From: Thermovenabulum sp049701175
GTDB lineage: Bacteria > Bacillota > Thermosediminibacteria > Thermosediminibacterales > Thermosediminibacteraceae
Reading direction: 5' to 3'
DNA length: 64,000 nucleotides
NCBI RefSeq assembly: GCF_049701175.1
Contig: NZ_JBNATW010000007.1
Span: forward strand, 1 to 64,000
The notes under the pieces were generated by a model. The model did not search any database, had not been told where the DNA came from, and worked only from the letters and a program-made list of their open reading frames with translations. Every line of letters begins with the position of its first letter. The first letter of the stretch is position 1. Positions 8,457 through 17,546 of the stretch are shown one piece after another. A program made the translations under genes and the position numbers.

Positions 8457-9034
8457 TGATCCTTGTTGGTATCGGGCCGGGCAATTTGAAATATGCAAGT
8501 TTTGAAGCAATTGAAACCATAAAGAATTCGAAAAAGGTCCTTGCTTTTAGAAGAATAGGCGAAAAAATAAAACACCTTAATAAAGTTGAATACATAAATA
8601 AGCTCGACGATCTATTAAATTATGGTGATGAATATACACTGGTCGTTTCGGGAGATCCTTTGCTATACAGTGCTTTAGACTATTTAACAAGGCAAAAAGT
8701 GAAAATCGAAAAAGTTGTTCCATCTATTTCATCATTTCAGTATATGCTGGGCCGAATCCAAAAAAGTTGGAATGAAGCTGTAATTTTAAGCTTTCACGGT
8801 AGGGATATCGATATTACGGGAATTAAAAGACCCGGCTTAACTGTAGTATTTACAGATTCGACAAATACTCCTAATAAACTTTCGAGATTACTTTATGAAG
8901 AAGGTTATAAAGGGAAAATTTATGTCGGTTTTAATCTTTCCTATGACGATGAAGTTATTTTAGAGAGAGAGATAGGAGACTATATTGAAAATATTTCGGA
9001 TCTGTCACTGGCGGTGTTGGAAGTATGTGGTTGA
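8456..9034 (+). CDS. cbiE: cobalt-precorrin-7 (C5)-methyltransferase CbiE
   Basis: A 192-residue tetrapyrrole methylase. The N-terminus LVGIGPGN and the SGDPLLYSA motif are the two SAM-binding signatures shared by this fold. Position directly before cbiT, with a 10-base overlap, fits the usual CbiE-CbiT pair that in many organisms is fused as CbiET/CobL. Here they are separate genes. Confidence 0.9.
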   Translation: MILVGIGPGNLKYASFEAIETIKNSKKVLAFRRIGEKIKHLNKVEYINKLDDLLNYGDEYTLVVSGDPLLYSALDYLTRQKVKIEKVVPSISSFQYMLGRIQKSWNEAVILSFHGRDIDITGIKRPGLTVVFTDSTNTPNKLSRLLYEEGYKGKIYVGFNLSYDDEVILEREIGDYIENISDLSLAVLEVCG

Positions 9035-9567
9035 AAGATGAGGATTTTATCAGAGGGAATATTCCCATGACCAAGTATGAGATCAGGGCTGTTACCGTAG
9101 CGTATTTAGAAATAAATAAAAATGATGTTTTGCTGGATATTGGAGCAGGTACAGGAAGCATATCCTTGCAGAGTGCTCTTTTAGGGGCAAAAGTAATAGC
9201 TGTAGATAGGGAAGATGAAGCTGTAGAAATAATAAAAAAGAATGCTGAGAAATTTGGGGTTTCCATTGATGTTATTAAAGGTGATGCCGTTGAAGTTGTA
9301 GATAAGGTATTTTTCAATAAATGTTTTATAGGGGGAAGTGGGGGGAAAATCGAAATTCTCCTTGAAAAAATAGATACAAAACTACCTCCTTATGGCATTG
9401 TAGTTGCAAATTTTATTAAACAGGATAATGCGTGCAGGTTTATAGAAAAGGCTAAGAATTTAGGTTACAAAGTGAGTTCGGGCCTGATTAACATTTCTTT
9501 GATAGACGATTTAGGACTTTTCAAAGCCTATAATCCCATAATGATTGTTAAGGCAGTAAAGAAATAG
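9025..9567 (+). CDS. cbiT: cobalt-precorrin-6B C15-methyltransferase (decarboxylating) CbiT
   Basis: A 180-residue class I methyltransferase with the SAM motif LLDIGAGTGSISLQ near residues 35-48 and the family N-terminal motif IPMTKYEIRA. CbiT methylates C-15 and removes the C-12 acetate carboxyl. It overlaps the cbiE end and is followed by a 35-base gap before cbiL. Confidence 0.92.
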   Translation: MWLKDEDFIRGNIPMTKYEIRAVTVAYLEINKNDVLLDIGAGTGSISLQSALLGAKVIAVDREDEAVEIIKKNAEKFGVSIDVIKGDAVEVVDKVFFNKCFIGGSGGKIEILLEKIDTKLPPYGIVVANFIKQDNACRFIEKAKNLGYKVSSGLINISLIDDLGLFKAYNPIMIVKAVKK

Positions 9568-9602
9568 TAAGAAAACCATAAAAGCTAAATGGAGGGGTAT
9601 CT

Positions 9603-10256
9603 TTGGGAAAACTTTACGGAATCGGTATAGGCCCCGGAGACCCGGAACTTTTGACTATAAAAGCGGTTAAGGTAATTAAAAGTTGTGATGTGGTCTTCTT
9701 GCCGTCCAGTAAAGGTTTTAGCCTTGCAGAAAAGGTTATTGAAGGTTACATTAAAGACAAAACCAGGGTTTACTTTGATTTTCCTATGGGGAAAGACAAT
9801 TTTAATAATTATAAAAAAGCGGCTCAAACCATCTACAGCTTATTAATGGAAGGGAAAACTGGTGCTTTTGTAACCATAGGAGATGCTCTTGCTTACAGCA
9901 CTTTTATTTACCTTTACAGAGAACTTGAAAGGCTTGATGTAGAAGTTGAAATTATTCCCGGTGTTCCATCCTTTTGTGCGGTTTTTTCTAAGTTGAAAAT
10001 CCCTTTTTCTGAAAAAGGGCAAACTGTATTGATTAGTGACAAAATGGTAAGAGAAGAAAGCCTTAACTTTGTCGACAGCGTTATTTTGTTGAAAGGAAGC
10101 CTTAATAAGGATGCAATTAATATACTTAAAAAACTGGGATTTAAATTCTATTATGCAAAAAGGATTTACTTGGATGGGGAAACGATCTATACAGATGAAA
10201 AGGACATTTTAATCGACGATGATTACTTTTCTATACTTATTGGCAAAAAGGAGTGA
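9603..10256 (+). CDS. cbiL: cobalt-precorrin-2 C20-methyltransferase CbiL
   Basis: A 217-residue tetrapyrrole methylase of the CbiL/CobI type. The signatures are YGIGIGPGDPELLTIKA near the N-terminus and GDALAYSTF in place of the more usual GDPxxYST. The start is a TTG with an upstream GGAGGGG ribosome site. It adds the C-20 methyl to cobalt-precorrin-2. The 3' end overlaps the upstream extension of cbiF, but with the TTG start chosen for cbiF there is a short gap. Confidence 0.9.
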   Translation: MGKLYGIGIGPGDPELLTIKAVKVIKSCDVVFLPSSKGFSLAEKVIEGYIKDKTRVYFDFPMGKDNFNNYKKAAQTIYSLLMEGKTGAFVTIGDALAYSTFIYLYRELERLDVEVEIIPGVPSFCAVFSKLKIPFSEKGQTVLISDKMVREESLNFVDSVILLKGSLNKDAINILKKLGFKFYYAKRIYLDGETIYTDEKDILIDDDYFSILIGKKE

Positions 10257-10260
10257 TAAA

Positions 10261-11010
10261 TTGGTTTACTTTGTAGGGGCGGGCCCTGGAGATGTGGATT
10301 TGATAACCGTAAAAGGCAGGAAATTACTTGAGTATGCGGATGTTGTTATATATGCTGGTTCACTGGTTTCAAAAGAGCATTTAAAGTTTTGCAAGAAAGG
10401 TGCAATTTTTATAGATAGTTCTAAATTAACACTAAACGAGATAATTGAATATATTAAAAAATTCTACGTAGAAGGTAAAAAGATTGTGAGACTTCATTCA
10501 GGCGATCCCACTATTTATGGAGCCATTATCGAACAAATGGAAGAGCTGGATAAATTGGGGATACCCTATGCGGTTATTCCGGGGGTAAGTTCCTTTACTG
10601 CAAGCTGTGCGGTTTTAAAAAGGGAATTTACGGTGCCGGGTTTATCTCAAAGTATAATAATTACAAGGCTTTCAGGAAACACGCCAGTGCCTGAAGCAGA
10701 AGACCTCGAAAAGCTTGCACAACACAAAACATCTATGGCAATTTTTCTCTCGGTGAAAAATATTGAAAAAGTTGTCGAAAAGCTGAGGAGTGCTTATGAA
10801 GAGGATACTCCAATAGCCGTTGTTTATAAGGCAACTTGGAAAGAACAAAAAGTAATTTTGGGGACTTTAAAAGACATTTGCGAAAAAGTAAAGGAAGAGG
10901 GTATAGAAAATACTGCTCAGATACTTGTGGGGCAATTTTTGAAAAAAGGAGGGAAAAGCCTCCTTTATTCCAAAGATTTCAGCCATTCCTGCAGGGAGGC
11001 AAGAAATTGA
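10261..11010 (+). CDS. cbiF: cobalt-precorrin-4 C11-methyltransferase CbiF
   Basis: A 249-residue tetrapyrrole methylase. YFVGAGPGDVDLITVKG (about 3-19) and the SGDPTIYGA motif are typical of CbiF/CobM, as is the RLSGNTPVPEAE segment. An ATG at 10219 is in frame but sits inside cbiL without a ribosome site; AAGGAG at 10248-10253 places the start at the TTG at 10261, which also gives the usual N-terminus. The stop codon TGA is overlapped by the TTG start of cbiG. Confidence 0.93.
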   Translation: MVYFVGAGPGDVDLITVKGRKLLEYADVVIYAGSLVSKEHLKFCKKGAIFIDSSKLTLNEIIEYIKKFYVEGKKIVRLHSGDPTIYGAIIEQMEELDKLGIPYAVIPGVSSFTASCAVLKREFTVPGLSQSIIITRLSGNTPVPEAEDLEKLAQHKTSMAIFLSVKNIEKVVEKLRSAYEEDTPIAVVYKATWKEQKVILGTLKDICEKVKEEGIENTAQILVGQFLKKGGKSLLYSKDFSHSCREARN

Positions 11011-11972
11011 TTGCCTGCATATATTTTACCCGAGAAGGCGAAAGTATTGCTTTGGAAATTTCCAAACATTTTGGTGATGTGAAGTTATTTTCTAAAGAAA
11101 ATTATAAAGAGAATATAAAGCATATATTTGAAAAATATGATAAGATTATTTTCATTTGTGCCGTGGGTATTGCCGTTAGGATAATTGCACCATTTATAAA
11201 AAATAAATGGGTAGATCCTGCAGTAATTGTCGTTGATGATTTAAAAAGATACGTTATTAGCCTTTTATCAGGGCACTACGGTGGGGCAAATGAATTTTGT
11301 AATGAAATTGCATCGCTCCTCAATGCTCAGGCGATTATAACAACAGCATCGGATTCCAGAGGATTTAAAAGTTTGGATATAGTAGCAAAAGAGAATAATT
11401 TTGAGATAGAAGACTCCCAAAGCATTAAAAAGATGACTTCCATTATGCTTGAAAAAAAAGAAATAACGGTTTTTTCGGATGTAGGGTATATTGACTTAAA
11501 TTATCCTTATATTTCCGATAATGGGGAAGGTTTTATTTATATTACTTATAAAGAAAAGTTGGATTTTAAAAAACCTTTCTGTATTCTGAGGCCTAAGGTT
11601 TTAAATGTTGGGATAGGGTGTAGAAGGGGAATTTCAAAGGAAAAAGTTGAACGAGCAGTTAAAAGGGTGTTTGAAAGTAATAATTTGAGTCTTAAAAGTA
11701 TCAGGGCAATTGCAACAATTGATATAAAATCTGATGAAAGGGGTATTTTGGAATTTGCAGAAGAAAAAAAATTGCCCGTAAAATTCTTTTCTAAAGAAGA
11801 TATTATTAAGGTTCAAGAAAAATTTCTGAAAAGTGAGTTTGTAAGACAAAATATTGGGGTATTTTCCGTGGCTGAGCCCTGTGCTTACCTTTTATCCCCT
11901 GAAATAATTGTAAAAAAGACTGTAGTAGATGGAGTTACCGTTTCTGTATCTAAGGGGGTATACGATGGCTAA
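11007..11972 (+). CDS. cbiG: cobalt-precorrin-5A hydrolase CbiG
   Basis: A 321-residue protein that opens the delta-lactone ring and releases the C-20 fragment as acetaldehyde. The N-terminal half has IFICAVGIAVRIIAPF and SGHYGGANEF, both family signatures; the C-terminal half has the GIGCRRGISKE motif. An in-frame ATG far upstream lies inside cbiF; the TTG at 11007, read through a TTGA overlap with the cbiF stop and preceded by CAGGGAGG, is the natural start. The stop overlaps the start region of cbiH. Confidence 0.92.
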   Translation: MIACIYFTREGESIALEISKHFGDVKLFSKENYKENIKHIFEKYDKIIFICAVGIAVRIIAPFIKNKWVDPAVIVVDDLKRYVISLLSGHYGGANEFCNEIASLLNAQAIITTASDSRGFKSLDIVAKENNFEIEDSQSIKKMTSIMLEKKEITVFSDVGYIDLNYPYISDNGEGFIYITYKEKLDFKKPFCILRPKVLNVGIGCRRGISKEKVERAVKRVFESNNLSLKSIRAIATIDIKSDERGILEFAEEKKLPVKFFSKEDIIKVQEKFLKSEFVRQNIGVFSVAEPCAYLLSPEIIVKKTVVDGVTVSVSKGVYDG

Positions 11973-12684
11973 GCTCTACATAGTGGGAATAGGTTCGGGC
12001 AGAAAAGAGAATATGACGTTAAGAGCTATTGAGTGTTTAAAAAGGTCCGAGGTTGTAGTGGGCTATAAATACTATATTGACCTTATAAGAGATTTAGTAA
12101 AGGATAAATTGATTATTAGTTCTGGAATGAAAAATGAGATTGAAAGATGCAAATTGGCAATTCAAAAGGTTAAAGAAGGTTACGAAACATCCATAGTGTC
12201 ATCTGGTGACGCGGGGCTTTACGGTATGGCGGGCTTAATCCTTGAAATTGACAGTAAAATTGATTTTGAAATTGTTCCGGGGGTTTCTGCAGCATTTCTT
12301 GCAGCATCAGTGCTGGGCGCACCTTTGATGCACGATTTTTGCACGGTAAGCTTAAGCGATATATTAACACCATGGGAGGTAATAGAAAAAAGATTAAAAT
12401 ATGCAGCAAAAGGAGATTTTGTTATAGTCTTATATAATCCGAAAAGTCACAGCCGTTCACAAAATATAGAAAAAGCCGTAAAAATTCTACTGGAATATAA
12501 AAATGCAAAAACTCCCGTGGGTATAGTCAAAAATGCTATGCGGGAGGGCGAAGAGAGGATTATAACCACATTGGACAGTATAGACTATGATTTCATCGAC
12601 ATGATGACAACGGTGATCGTAGGAAACAGTAATTCTTATATCAAAGACAACATGATAATAACCCCAAGGGGGTATTGTATTTGA
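11965..12684 (+). CDS. cbiH: cobalt-precorrin-3 C17-methyltransferase CbiH
   Basis: A 239-residue tetrapyrrole methylase, CbiH/CobJ type, which methylates C-17 and contracts the ring. YIVGIGSGRKENMTLRA, SSGDAGLYGMAG and VPGVSAAFLAASVLGAP are visible signatures. The in-frame TTG at 11929 would lie well inside cbiG; the ATG at 11965 has AAGGGGG upstream and gives the expected N-terminus. It ends in a TTGA overlap with cbiJ. Confidence 0.93.
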   Translation: MAKLYIVGIGSGRKENMTLRAIECLKRSEVVVGYKYYIDLIRDLVKDKLIISSGMKNEIERCKLAIQKVKEGYETSIVSSGDAGLYGMAGLILEIDSKIDFEIVPGVSAAFLAASVLGAPLMHDFCTVSLSDILTPWEVIEKRLKYAAKGDFVIVLYNPKSHSRSQNIEKAVKILLEYKNAKTPVGIVKNAMREGEERIITTLDSIDYDFIDMMTTVIVGNSNSYIKDNMIITPRGYCI

Positions 12685-13436
12685 TATGGATTATCGGAGG
12701 AACCTCGGATGTAAAAAAATTGATAAATAAGATACACGGTTGTGCAGATTACGTCGTAACTGTGATTTCGGATGAAGGAAGGATGGAATTAGAAGGATAT
12801 AACGTCATTGTAAAAAAAATGGATTTTGAGGATATGAAAAAGTTTATCTCCGATTATAAAGTAAAACTTATTGTAGATATGTCACATCCCTTTGCCCAAG
12901 TTGTGTCTCAAAATGCGAGAGAAGTTGCAATTTCGAGTTTAGTAGAATATATAAGGTACTTAAGGGAATACGTTCCCTTGGAAGGTTGCCGGGTGTTTGA
13001 TAGCTTTGAAGATTGCGCTGAGTATTTAAAAGATAAAGAGGGTAATGTTTTTTTTACAATTGGGACAAAAAATATAAAACTTTTTGAAAAGATAAAAGGC
13101 AAAAGAAGGTTTATATACAGAGTTTTGCCAACTGATTTTAGCATAGCGATGTGTAAGAGCTTAAATATACCCATAGGAGACATTGTTGCAATGAAAGGAC
13201 CTTTTTCTGTAGAGCTAAATGCAGCACTTTTTAAAGAGTATGATGTAAAATATGTGGTCATGAAAGACAGTGGAAAACAAGGCGGCACAATTGAAAAAAT
13301 AAATGCCTGCAAGATATTGGGGATAGAACCGCTTTTAATAAAAAGACCAGAAGAAGAAGGTGTTTGTGATATAGAGGAAATTATTTCAAAGATAAAAGAA
13401 TTAGGTTTATTGAAAAAAGGTGACTGCTTATGCTAA
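12681..13436 (+). CDS. cbiJ: cobalt-precorrin-6A reductase CbiJ
   Basis: About 251 residues with the nucleotide-binding start IWIIGGTSDVKKL, the DMSHPFAQVVSQNA segment and RYLREY, all typical of CobK/CbiJ. It reduces the macrocycle using a nicotinamide cofactor. Two TTG codons are possible (12675 and 12681). The second has the better distance to AAGGGGG and overlaps the cbiH stop as TTGA, matching the cbiF-cbiG junction style. The end overlaps the hemA start by 7 bases. Confidence 0.9.
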   Translation: MIWIIGGTSDVKKLINKIHGCADYVVTVISDEGRMELEGYNVIVKKMDFEDMKKFISDYKVKLIVDMSHPFAQVVSQNAREVAISSLVEYIRYLREYVPLEGCRVFDSFEDCAEYLKDKEGNVFFTIGTKNIKLFEKIKGKRRFIYRVLPTDFSIAMCKSLNIPIGDIVAMKGPFSVELNAALFKEYDVKYVVMKDSGKQGGTIEKINACKILGIEPLLIKRPEEEGVCDIEEIISKIKELGLLKKGDCLC

Positions 13437-14611
13437 GCCTCTTAGGAGTAAGTCCGCGTGTTGATTTAAAGGTAAGAGAAAAGTTAGTTATTTTAGAAAA
13501 ACATGTGGAAAACAAATTATTAGATATAAAGAAAATTTGTAATGAAAATGTAATACTCAGCACATGCAATAGAACTGAAATTTACTTTATCTCGGAGGAT
13601 GAAAAAGTTAAAGATGAAATAATTAAAATTCTTGGCTGGGATGACTACAAAGATTATTTATTCTTTTTGAAAGATGAGCAGGTAGTTTATCATTTAATGG
13701 AAGTTGCATGCGGATTTGATTCACTAATTTTAGGAGAAGAACAGATTTTGGGACAGGTTAAAAATTCCCTTATGCTGGCAAAAAAGGCAGCCTGTGCAGG
13801 AACGTTTTTAGACAGGCTTTTCCAAACGGCAATTGCATGCGGAAAGCAATTTAGGTTTTTATCTGAGCTTTACAAAATTCCGATTTCCGTTGCTTCAATA
13901 GTTTCAAACGAAGTTGAAAAAAGGAATAAGAAGAAAATTTTAATCCTCGGTTACGGAGAAATAGGCAGGCTTTGTGCCAAATATCTCTCTTCAAAAAATA
14001 TAGTAGAAAAAATATATATTGCTGTCAGGGAATTGGAAAAGGCTGAAAATTTTAGCGATAAGGCAACATTTATAGAATTTAGTGAGTGGAGAAAATATAT
14101 TGAAAAGGTTGGATGCTTAATATCTTGTACTTCTGCTCCTCATACTGTTGTCAAAAGAAGTGATGTTGAGAAAAAGGACCTTTTAATTTTCGATCTTGCG
14201 GTGCCCCGCGATGTGGAAGAAGATGTTAAGGAGATACCTTCCTTAGAGTTATATGATATCGATGAGATTTCAAGGATGAATGAACGAAACTTAATTGCTC
14301 GCAAAGAATTAATGGAGAAGAATAAAGGAATATTAAAAGAATATGCGAGAGAATATTTGGAATGGTACAGATTAAGAAAGATAGTTCCTGTGATAGAAAA
14401 TATTAAAAGTTTTTCGGAAGGGGTCTATAAGGCGCGGTTTAAAAGATTAAAAAATAAATACGCTGATTTAGACCTTGAATTAGCAGAGGTGCTTTTTAAA
14501 AGCACTGCTGATGTTTTTGTGGAAAGGGCGATTAAGGTTTTAAAAGAAGAATATTTGAATGGCAGGGGAGAAGAATGCCTGCGGATAATATCAAAGATAT
14601 TCGCGGAATAA
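13430..14611 (+). CDS. hemA: glutamyl-tRNA reductase HemA
   Basis: A 393-residue enzyme that converts glutamyl-tRNA to glutamate-1-semialdehyde, the first committed step of the C5 tetrapyrrole route. The active-site Cys46 lies in LSTCNRTE, followed by CGFDSLILGEEQILGQVK, and a Rossmann domain with ILGYGEIGRLCA. The C-terminal helical dimerisation region is present. It begins the tetrapyrrole-precursor part of the operon and overlaps the next gene by 37 bases. Confidence 0.96.
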   Translation: MLSLLGVSPRVDLKVREKLVILEKHVENKLLDIKKICNENVILSTCNRTEIYFISEDEKVKDEIIKILGWDDYKDYLFFLKDEQVVYHLMEVACGFDSLILGEEQILGQVKNSLMLAKKAACAGTFLDRLFQTAIACGKQFRFLSELYKIPISVASIVSNEVEKRNKKKILILGYGEIGRLCAKYLSSKNIVEKIYIAVRELEKAENFSDKATFIEFSEWRKYIEKVGCLISCTSAPHTVVKRSDVEKKDLLIFDLAVPRDVEEDVKEIPSLELYDIDEISRMNERNLIARKELMEKNKGILKEYAREYLEWYRLRKIVPVIENIKSFSEGVYKARFKRLKNKYADLDLELAEVLFKSTADVFVERAIKVLKEEYLNGRGEECLRIISKIFAE

Positions 14612-15234
14612 ATTATCTTGGAATTACCCTGATTCCTGAAAATATCGCTGTTGCAGTAATAGGGGGAGGAAAAGCTGCACTAATAAAAGCCAAATCCTTT
14701 GCAGAAAGCGGTGCAAATGTTGAAGTAATTTCTAAGGATTTTTTAGAAGAGTTTATCGAGATTAAGGCTAATAATATTAAATTGATAAAGGGCGAGTATG
14801 AGACCCGGTTTATATTAGATAAGCATATTGTAATTATTGCAGTTAATGGAGATATTGAAAAGAAAATAATTGAAGATTGTAAAAACTTAAAAAAGATATA
14901 TATCGTTTGCAGTGATTTTAAAAAGGGAAATGCAATAAGGCCTTTTCAGGACAGTACGGAAAATGTATTTTTTACTGTTAACACCAAAGGCAATCCAAGG
15001 GGGGCCGTGTTTATTGCAAAAAAAATAAAGGAATTTTTAAAGGAATACGATGATTTTTTAAGTTATGTTCACAGGATTAGGGAAAGCATTAAGGATAGAA
15101 AAGATAAAGATAAAATAATGCAATATTTAAACAGTGAAGGATTTTATGATTTATATAAATCCGGCGGTTCTGAAAAAATATTAAAACTTTTTTTGGAGGA
15201 AGAAAATGATAAAGGTTGCAACCAGAAAGAGTAA
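14575..15234 (+). CDS. precorrin-2 dehydrogenase (siroheme synthase N-domain type)
   Basis: A 219-residue NAD-dependent protein resembling the CysG-B/Met8/SirC group, which oxidises precorrin-2 to sirohydrochlorin. It has VIGGGKAALIKAKSF near residues 27-41 in place of the common VGGGxVAxRK pattern, and the FFTVNTKGNPRGAVFIAKKIKEF segment corresponds to the dimerisation/active region with sirohydrochlorin-forming enzymes. Sirohydrochlorin is then the substrate of CbiX in the same operon. Overlap with hemA and hemC fits coupled expression. Confidence 0.85.
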   Translation: MPADNIKDIRGINYLGITLIPENIAVAVIGGGKAALIKAKSFAESGANVEVISKDFLEEFIEIKANNIKLIKGEYETRFILDKHIVIIAVNGDIEKKIIEDCKNLKKIYIVCSDFKKGNAIRPFQDSTENVFFTVNTKGNPRGAVFIAKKIKEFLKEYDDFLSYVHRIRESIKDRKDKDKIMQYLNSEGFYDLYKSGGSEKILKLFLEEENDKGCNQKE

Positions 15235-16114
15235 ACTCGCACAGATTCAGGCTGATATTGTGATTGAAATGATAACTGAAAAGCTCGATTTAAAATGTGA
15301 AAAAAAATTATACACAACAAAGGGAGACAGCAGGCTTGATGTTTCATTGGATAAATTGGGTGGAAAAGGACTTTTTATAAAGGAGCTTGAAATTGCGCTT
15401 TTACTTAAAGAGGCTGACATAGCAGTTCACAGCATGAAAGATGTGCCGACTGTTCTGGAAGAACCTTTTGAGGTTGCAGCAATCCCCGTTAGAGATGATG
15501 CAAGGGATGCTTTTGTATCACTGAATGGAGAAAAATTTTTAAAACAGAGAAAAGGGGCGAGGATTGGAACCAGCAGCATAAGAAGGGCTAAACAACTTTT
15601 ATATTTGAGACAGGATATTGAGATTGTTCCTATCAGGGGTAATGTGGAGACAAGGCTGCAAAAGATAGAAAAAGAGAATTTAGATGGAATTGTTTTGGCG
15701 GCAGCCGCTTTGAAAAGGCTGGGGCTTGAGAAGGTTATAACGGAGTATTTTGAGGTTGAAGAAATGGTGCCAGCCTGTGGGCAAGGTGCAATTGCTGTGG
15801 AAAGCCTTAAAAATAGTGAGATTGGAATTTTAACGAAAAAAATTGACAATTATGATATAAGGGTTTGTATAGAAGCGGAAAGGATTGTAATGAAACTTTT
15901 AAATGGCGGATGCCATTCACCGGTTGCTGCTTTTGCAAGAATCGAAGGTGAATACATGGAGATTATTGGGGTAAATGAGAAAAATGGAAATATAGTTAAA
16001 TCCAGCGTAGAAGGCAGAAAGGAGGATTATATTAATTTGGCACAAAGATTGGCAACAAAACTTGCGGAGGGAAGTTATGGGGAAGGTTTATCTTATTGGA
16101 GTAGGGCCCTATGA
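15206..16114 (+). CDS. hemC: hydroxymethylbilane synthase HemC
   Basis: A 302-residue porphobilinogen deaminase. TRKSKLAQIQAD near the N-terminus, HSMKDVPT, RRAKQLLYLR and the cofactor-attachment Cys in LLNGGCHSPVAAFA are all present. It links four porphobilinogens into hydroxymethylbilane. The 3' end overlaps the cobA-hemD start by 38 bases. Confidence 0.96.
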   Translation: MIKVATRKSKLAQIQADIVIEMITEKLDLKCEKKLYTTKGDSRLDVSLDKLGGKGLFIKELEIALLLKEADIAVHSMKDVPTVLEEPFEVAAIPVRDDARDAFVSLNGEKFLKQRKGARIGTSSIRRAKQLLYLRQDIEIVPIRGNVETRLQKIEKENLDGIVLAAAALKRLGLEKVITEYFEVEEMVPACGQGAIAVESLKNSEIGILTKKIDNYDIRVCIEAERIVMKLLNGGCHSPVAAFARIEGEYMEIIGVNEKNGNIVKSSVEGRKEDYINLAQRLATKLAEGSYGEGLSYWSRAL

Positions 16115-17546
16115 TGAAGAACTTATAACATTAAAAGCATTAAGGGTTTTAAAAAAATGTGATGTTGTTTTTTATGATAGGCTCATTAATAAAAATATCT
16201 TAAATTACGTGAGGGATGATTGCAAACTTTATTATTGCGGTAAAGAAAGTGGATGCCACTTTAAAACCCAAGAAGAGATAAATGAAATGCTCGTAAGATT
16301 TGCCAAGGAAGGTTATACAGTTGGTAGAATAAAAGGAGGAGATCCGTACGTATTTGGCCGTGGAGGAGAAGAAGCTTTAAGGCTTTATGAAGAGGGCATT
16401 GAATTTGAAGTTATTCCGGGCATTACTTCAGCAATAGCGGCACTTAATTACGGCGGAATACCTGTAACTTACAGGAAAATATCACAGAGTTTTCATGTAT
16501 TTACAGGGAAAACCGAAAATGGGCTTGATTACGATTGGGATGTTATAGCAAAACTCAATGGAACGATAGTCTTTTTAATGGGGCTTGAAAATTTAAATAA
16601 TATTGTAACAAATTTGATTAATAATGGAATGGATAAGGATAAGAGCTGTGCAGTTATTTCTAATGGTACATCAGCAAGACAGCGTGTGGTTTTGGGAAAG
16701 CTAGAAGACATTTGCGAAAAAGTAAAAGACAAAAAGATAACGTCCCCTGCGGTAATAGTTATCGGAGATGTGGTAGATTTTAGAGAGTATCTCAATTGGT
16801 ATGAAAAAAAGCCTTTATTTGGAAAGAAAATTTGTATAACAAGGGCAAAAGAGCAAGCGGCAGAATTTAAAGAAAAGCTCTTTGAACTTGGTGCAGATGT
16901 TGTAGAAGTAAATTCTATAAAAATAAAAAATACGGGCTATAACCTTGACAGATATATTGAAATATTGGATAAATTTGACTTCATACTTTTTACGAGTGTT
17001 AACGGAGTAGAAATTTTTTTCAAATATTTAATTGATAAAAGATACGACGTAAGAAAACTAAAAGCGGAATTTGGATGTATCGGTGAAAAAACAGGTAGAG
17101 CTCTTGAAGAAAGAGGAATAATTCCTTTACTTAGAGCGAAGGAATATGTTGCCGAATCACTTTTTAATGAGGTTAAGCAATATCTCAAACCGGGACATAA
17201 AGTTTTAATTCCAAGAGCTAAAAATGCAAGAAGTTTTTTAAAGGATTCTCTTTTAAAGGAAGGTGCAGAAGTATTAGAAGTTCCAATTTATGAAACTATA
17301 TATTGCAAAATGAGTAGAGAAGATATTGAAGATGCTGATTATTTTACATTTACAAGTCCATCTACTGTAAAAAGCTTTGTGACCTCTTACGGCGTTGAGG
17401 TTTTGAAGAATAAGAAAGTGGTTGCAATAGGACCGATAACTAAGGAAGAACTTATAAAATACGGTATAATTGCAGAAACTGCAGAGAAATACACGATTGA
17501 CGGGATAATTGATAAGATACTTAGAATGGAGGGTTATTATGTTTAA
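16077..17546 (+). CDS. cobA-hemD: fused uroporphyrinogen-III C-methyltransferase / uroporphyrinogen-III synthase
   Basis: A 489-residue two-enzyme fusion. Residues 1-240 are the SAM-dependent CobA/SUMT domain, with YLIGVGPYDEELITLKAL, the GGDPYVFGRGGEEA motif and GITSAIAALNYGGIPVT. Residues about 250-489 are the HemD domain, with the ICITRAKEQA start and FTSVNGVEIFF. The fusion couples ring closure to methylation at C-2 and C-7, channelling uroporphyrinogen III into corrin/siroheme. An in-frame start at 16062 exists, but GGAGGGAAGTT before the ATG at 16077 makes that the natural start. Confidence 0.95.
   Translation: MGKVYLIGVGPYDEELITLKALRVLKKCDVVFYDRLINKNILNYVRDDCKLYYCGKESGCHFKTQEEINEMLVRFAKEGYTVGRIKGGDPYVFGRGGEEALRLYEEGIEFEVIPGITSAIAALNYGGIPVTYRKISQSFHVFTGKTENGLDYDWDVIAKLNGTIVFLMGLENLNNIVTNLINNGMDKDKSCAVISNGTSARQRVVLGKLEDICEKVKDKKITSPAVIVIGDVVDFREYLNWYEKKPLFGKKICITRAKEQAAEFKEKLFELGADVVEVNSIKIKNTGYNLDRYIEILDKFDFILFTSVNGVEIFFKYLIDKRYDVRKLKAEFGCIGEKTGRALEERGIIPLLRAKEYVAESLFNEVKQYLKPGHKVLIPRAKNARSFLKDSLLKEGAEVLEVPIYETIYCKMSREDIEDADYFTFTSPSTVKSFVTSYGVEVLKNKKVVAIGPITKEELIKYGIIAETAEKYTIDGIIDKILRMEGYYV

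Noticed and set aside
10219..10260. ATG start for cbiF inside cbiL
   Set aside because: No ribosome site; TTG 10261 with AAGGAG gives the conserved N-terminus.
10836..11006. Long N-terminal extension of CbiG overlapping cbiF
   Set aside because: The peptide is a shifted-frame reading of cbiF with no family resemblance; TTG 11007 fits the TTGA junction.
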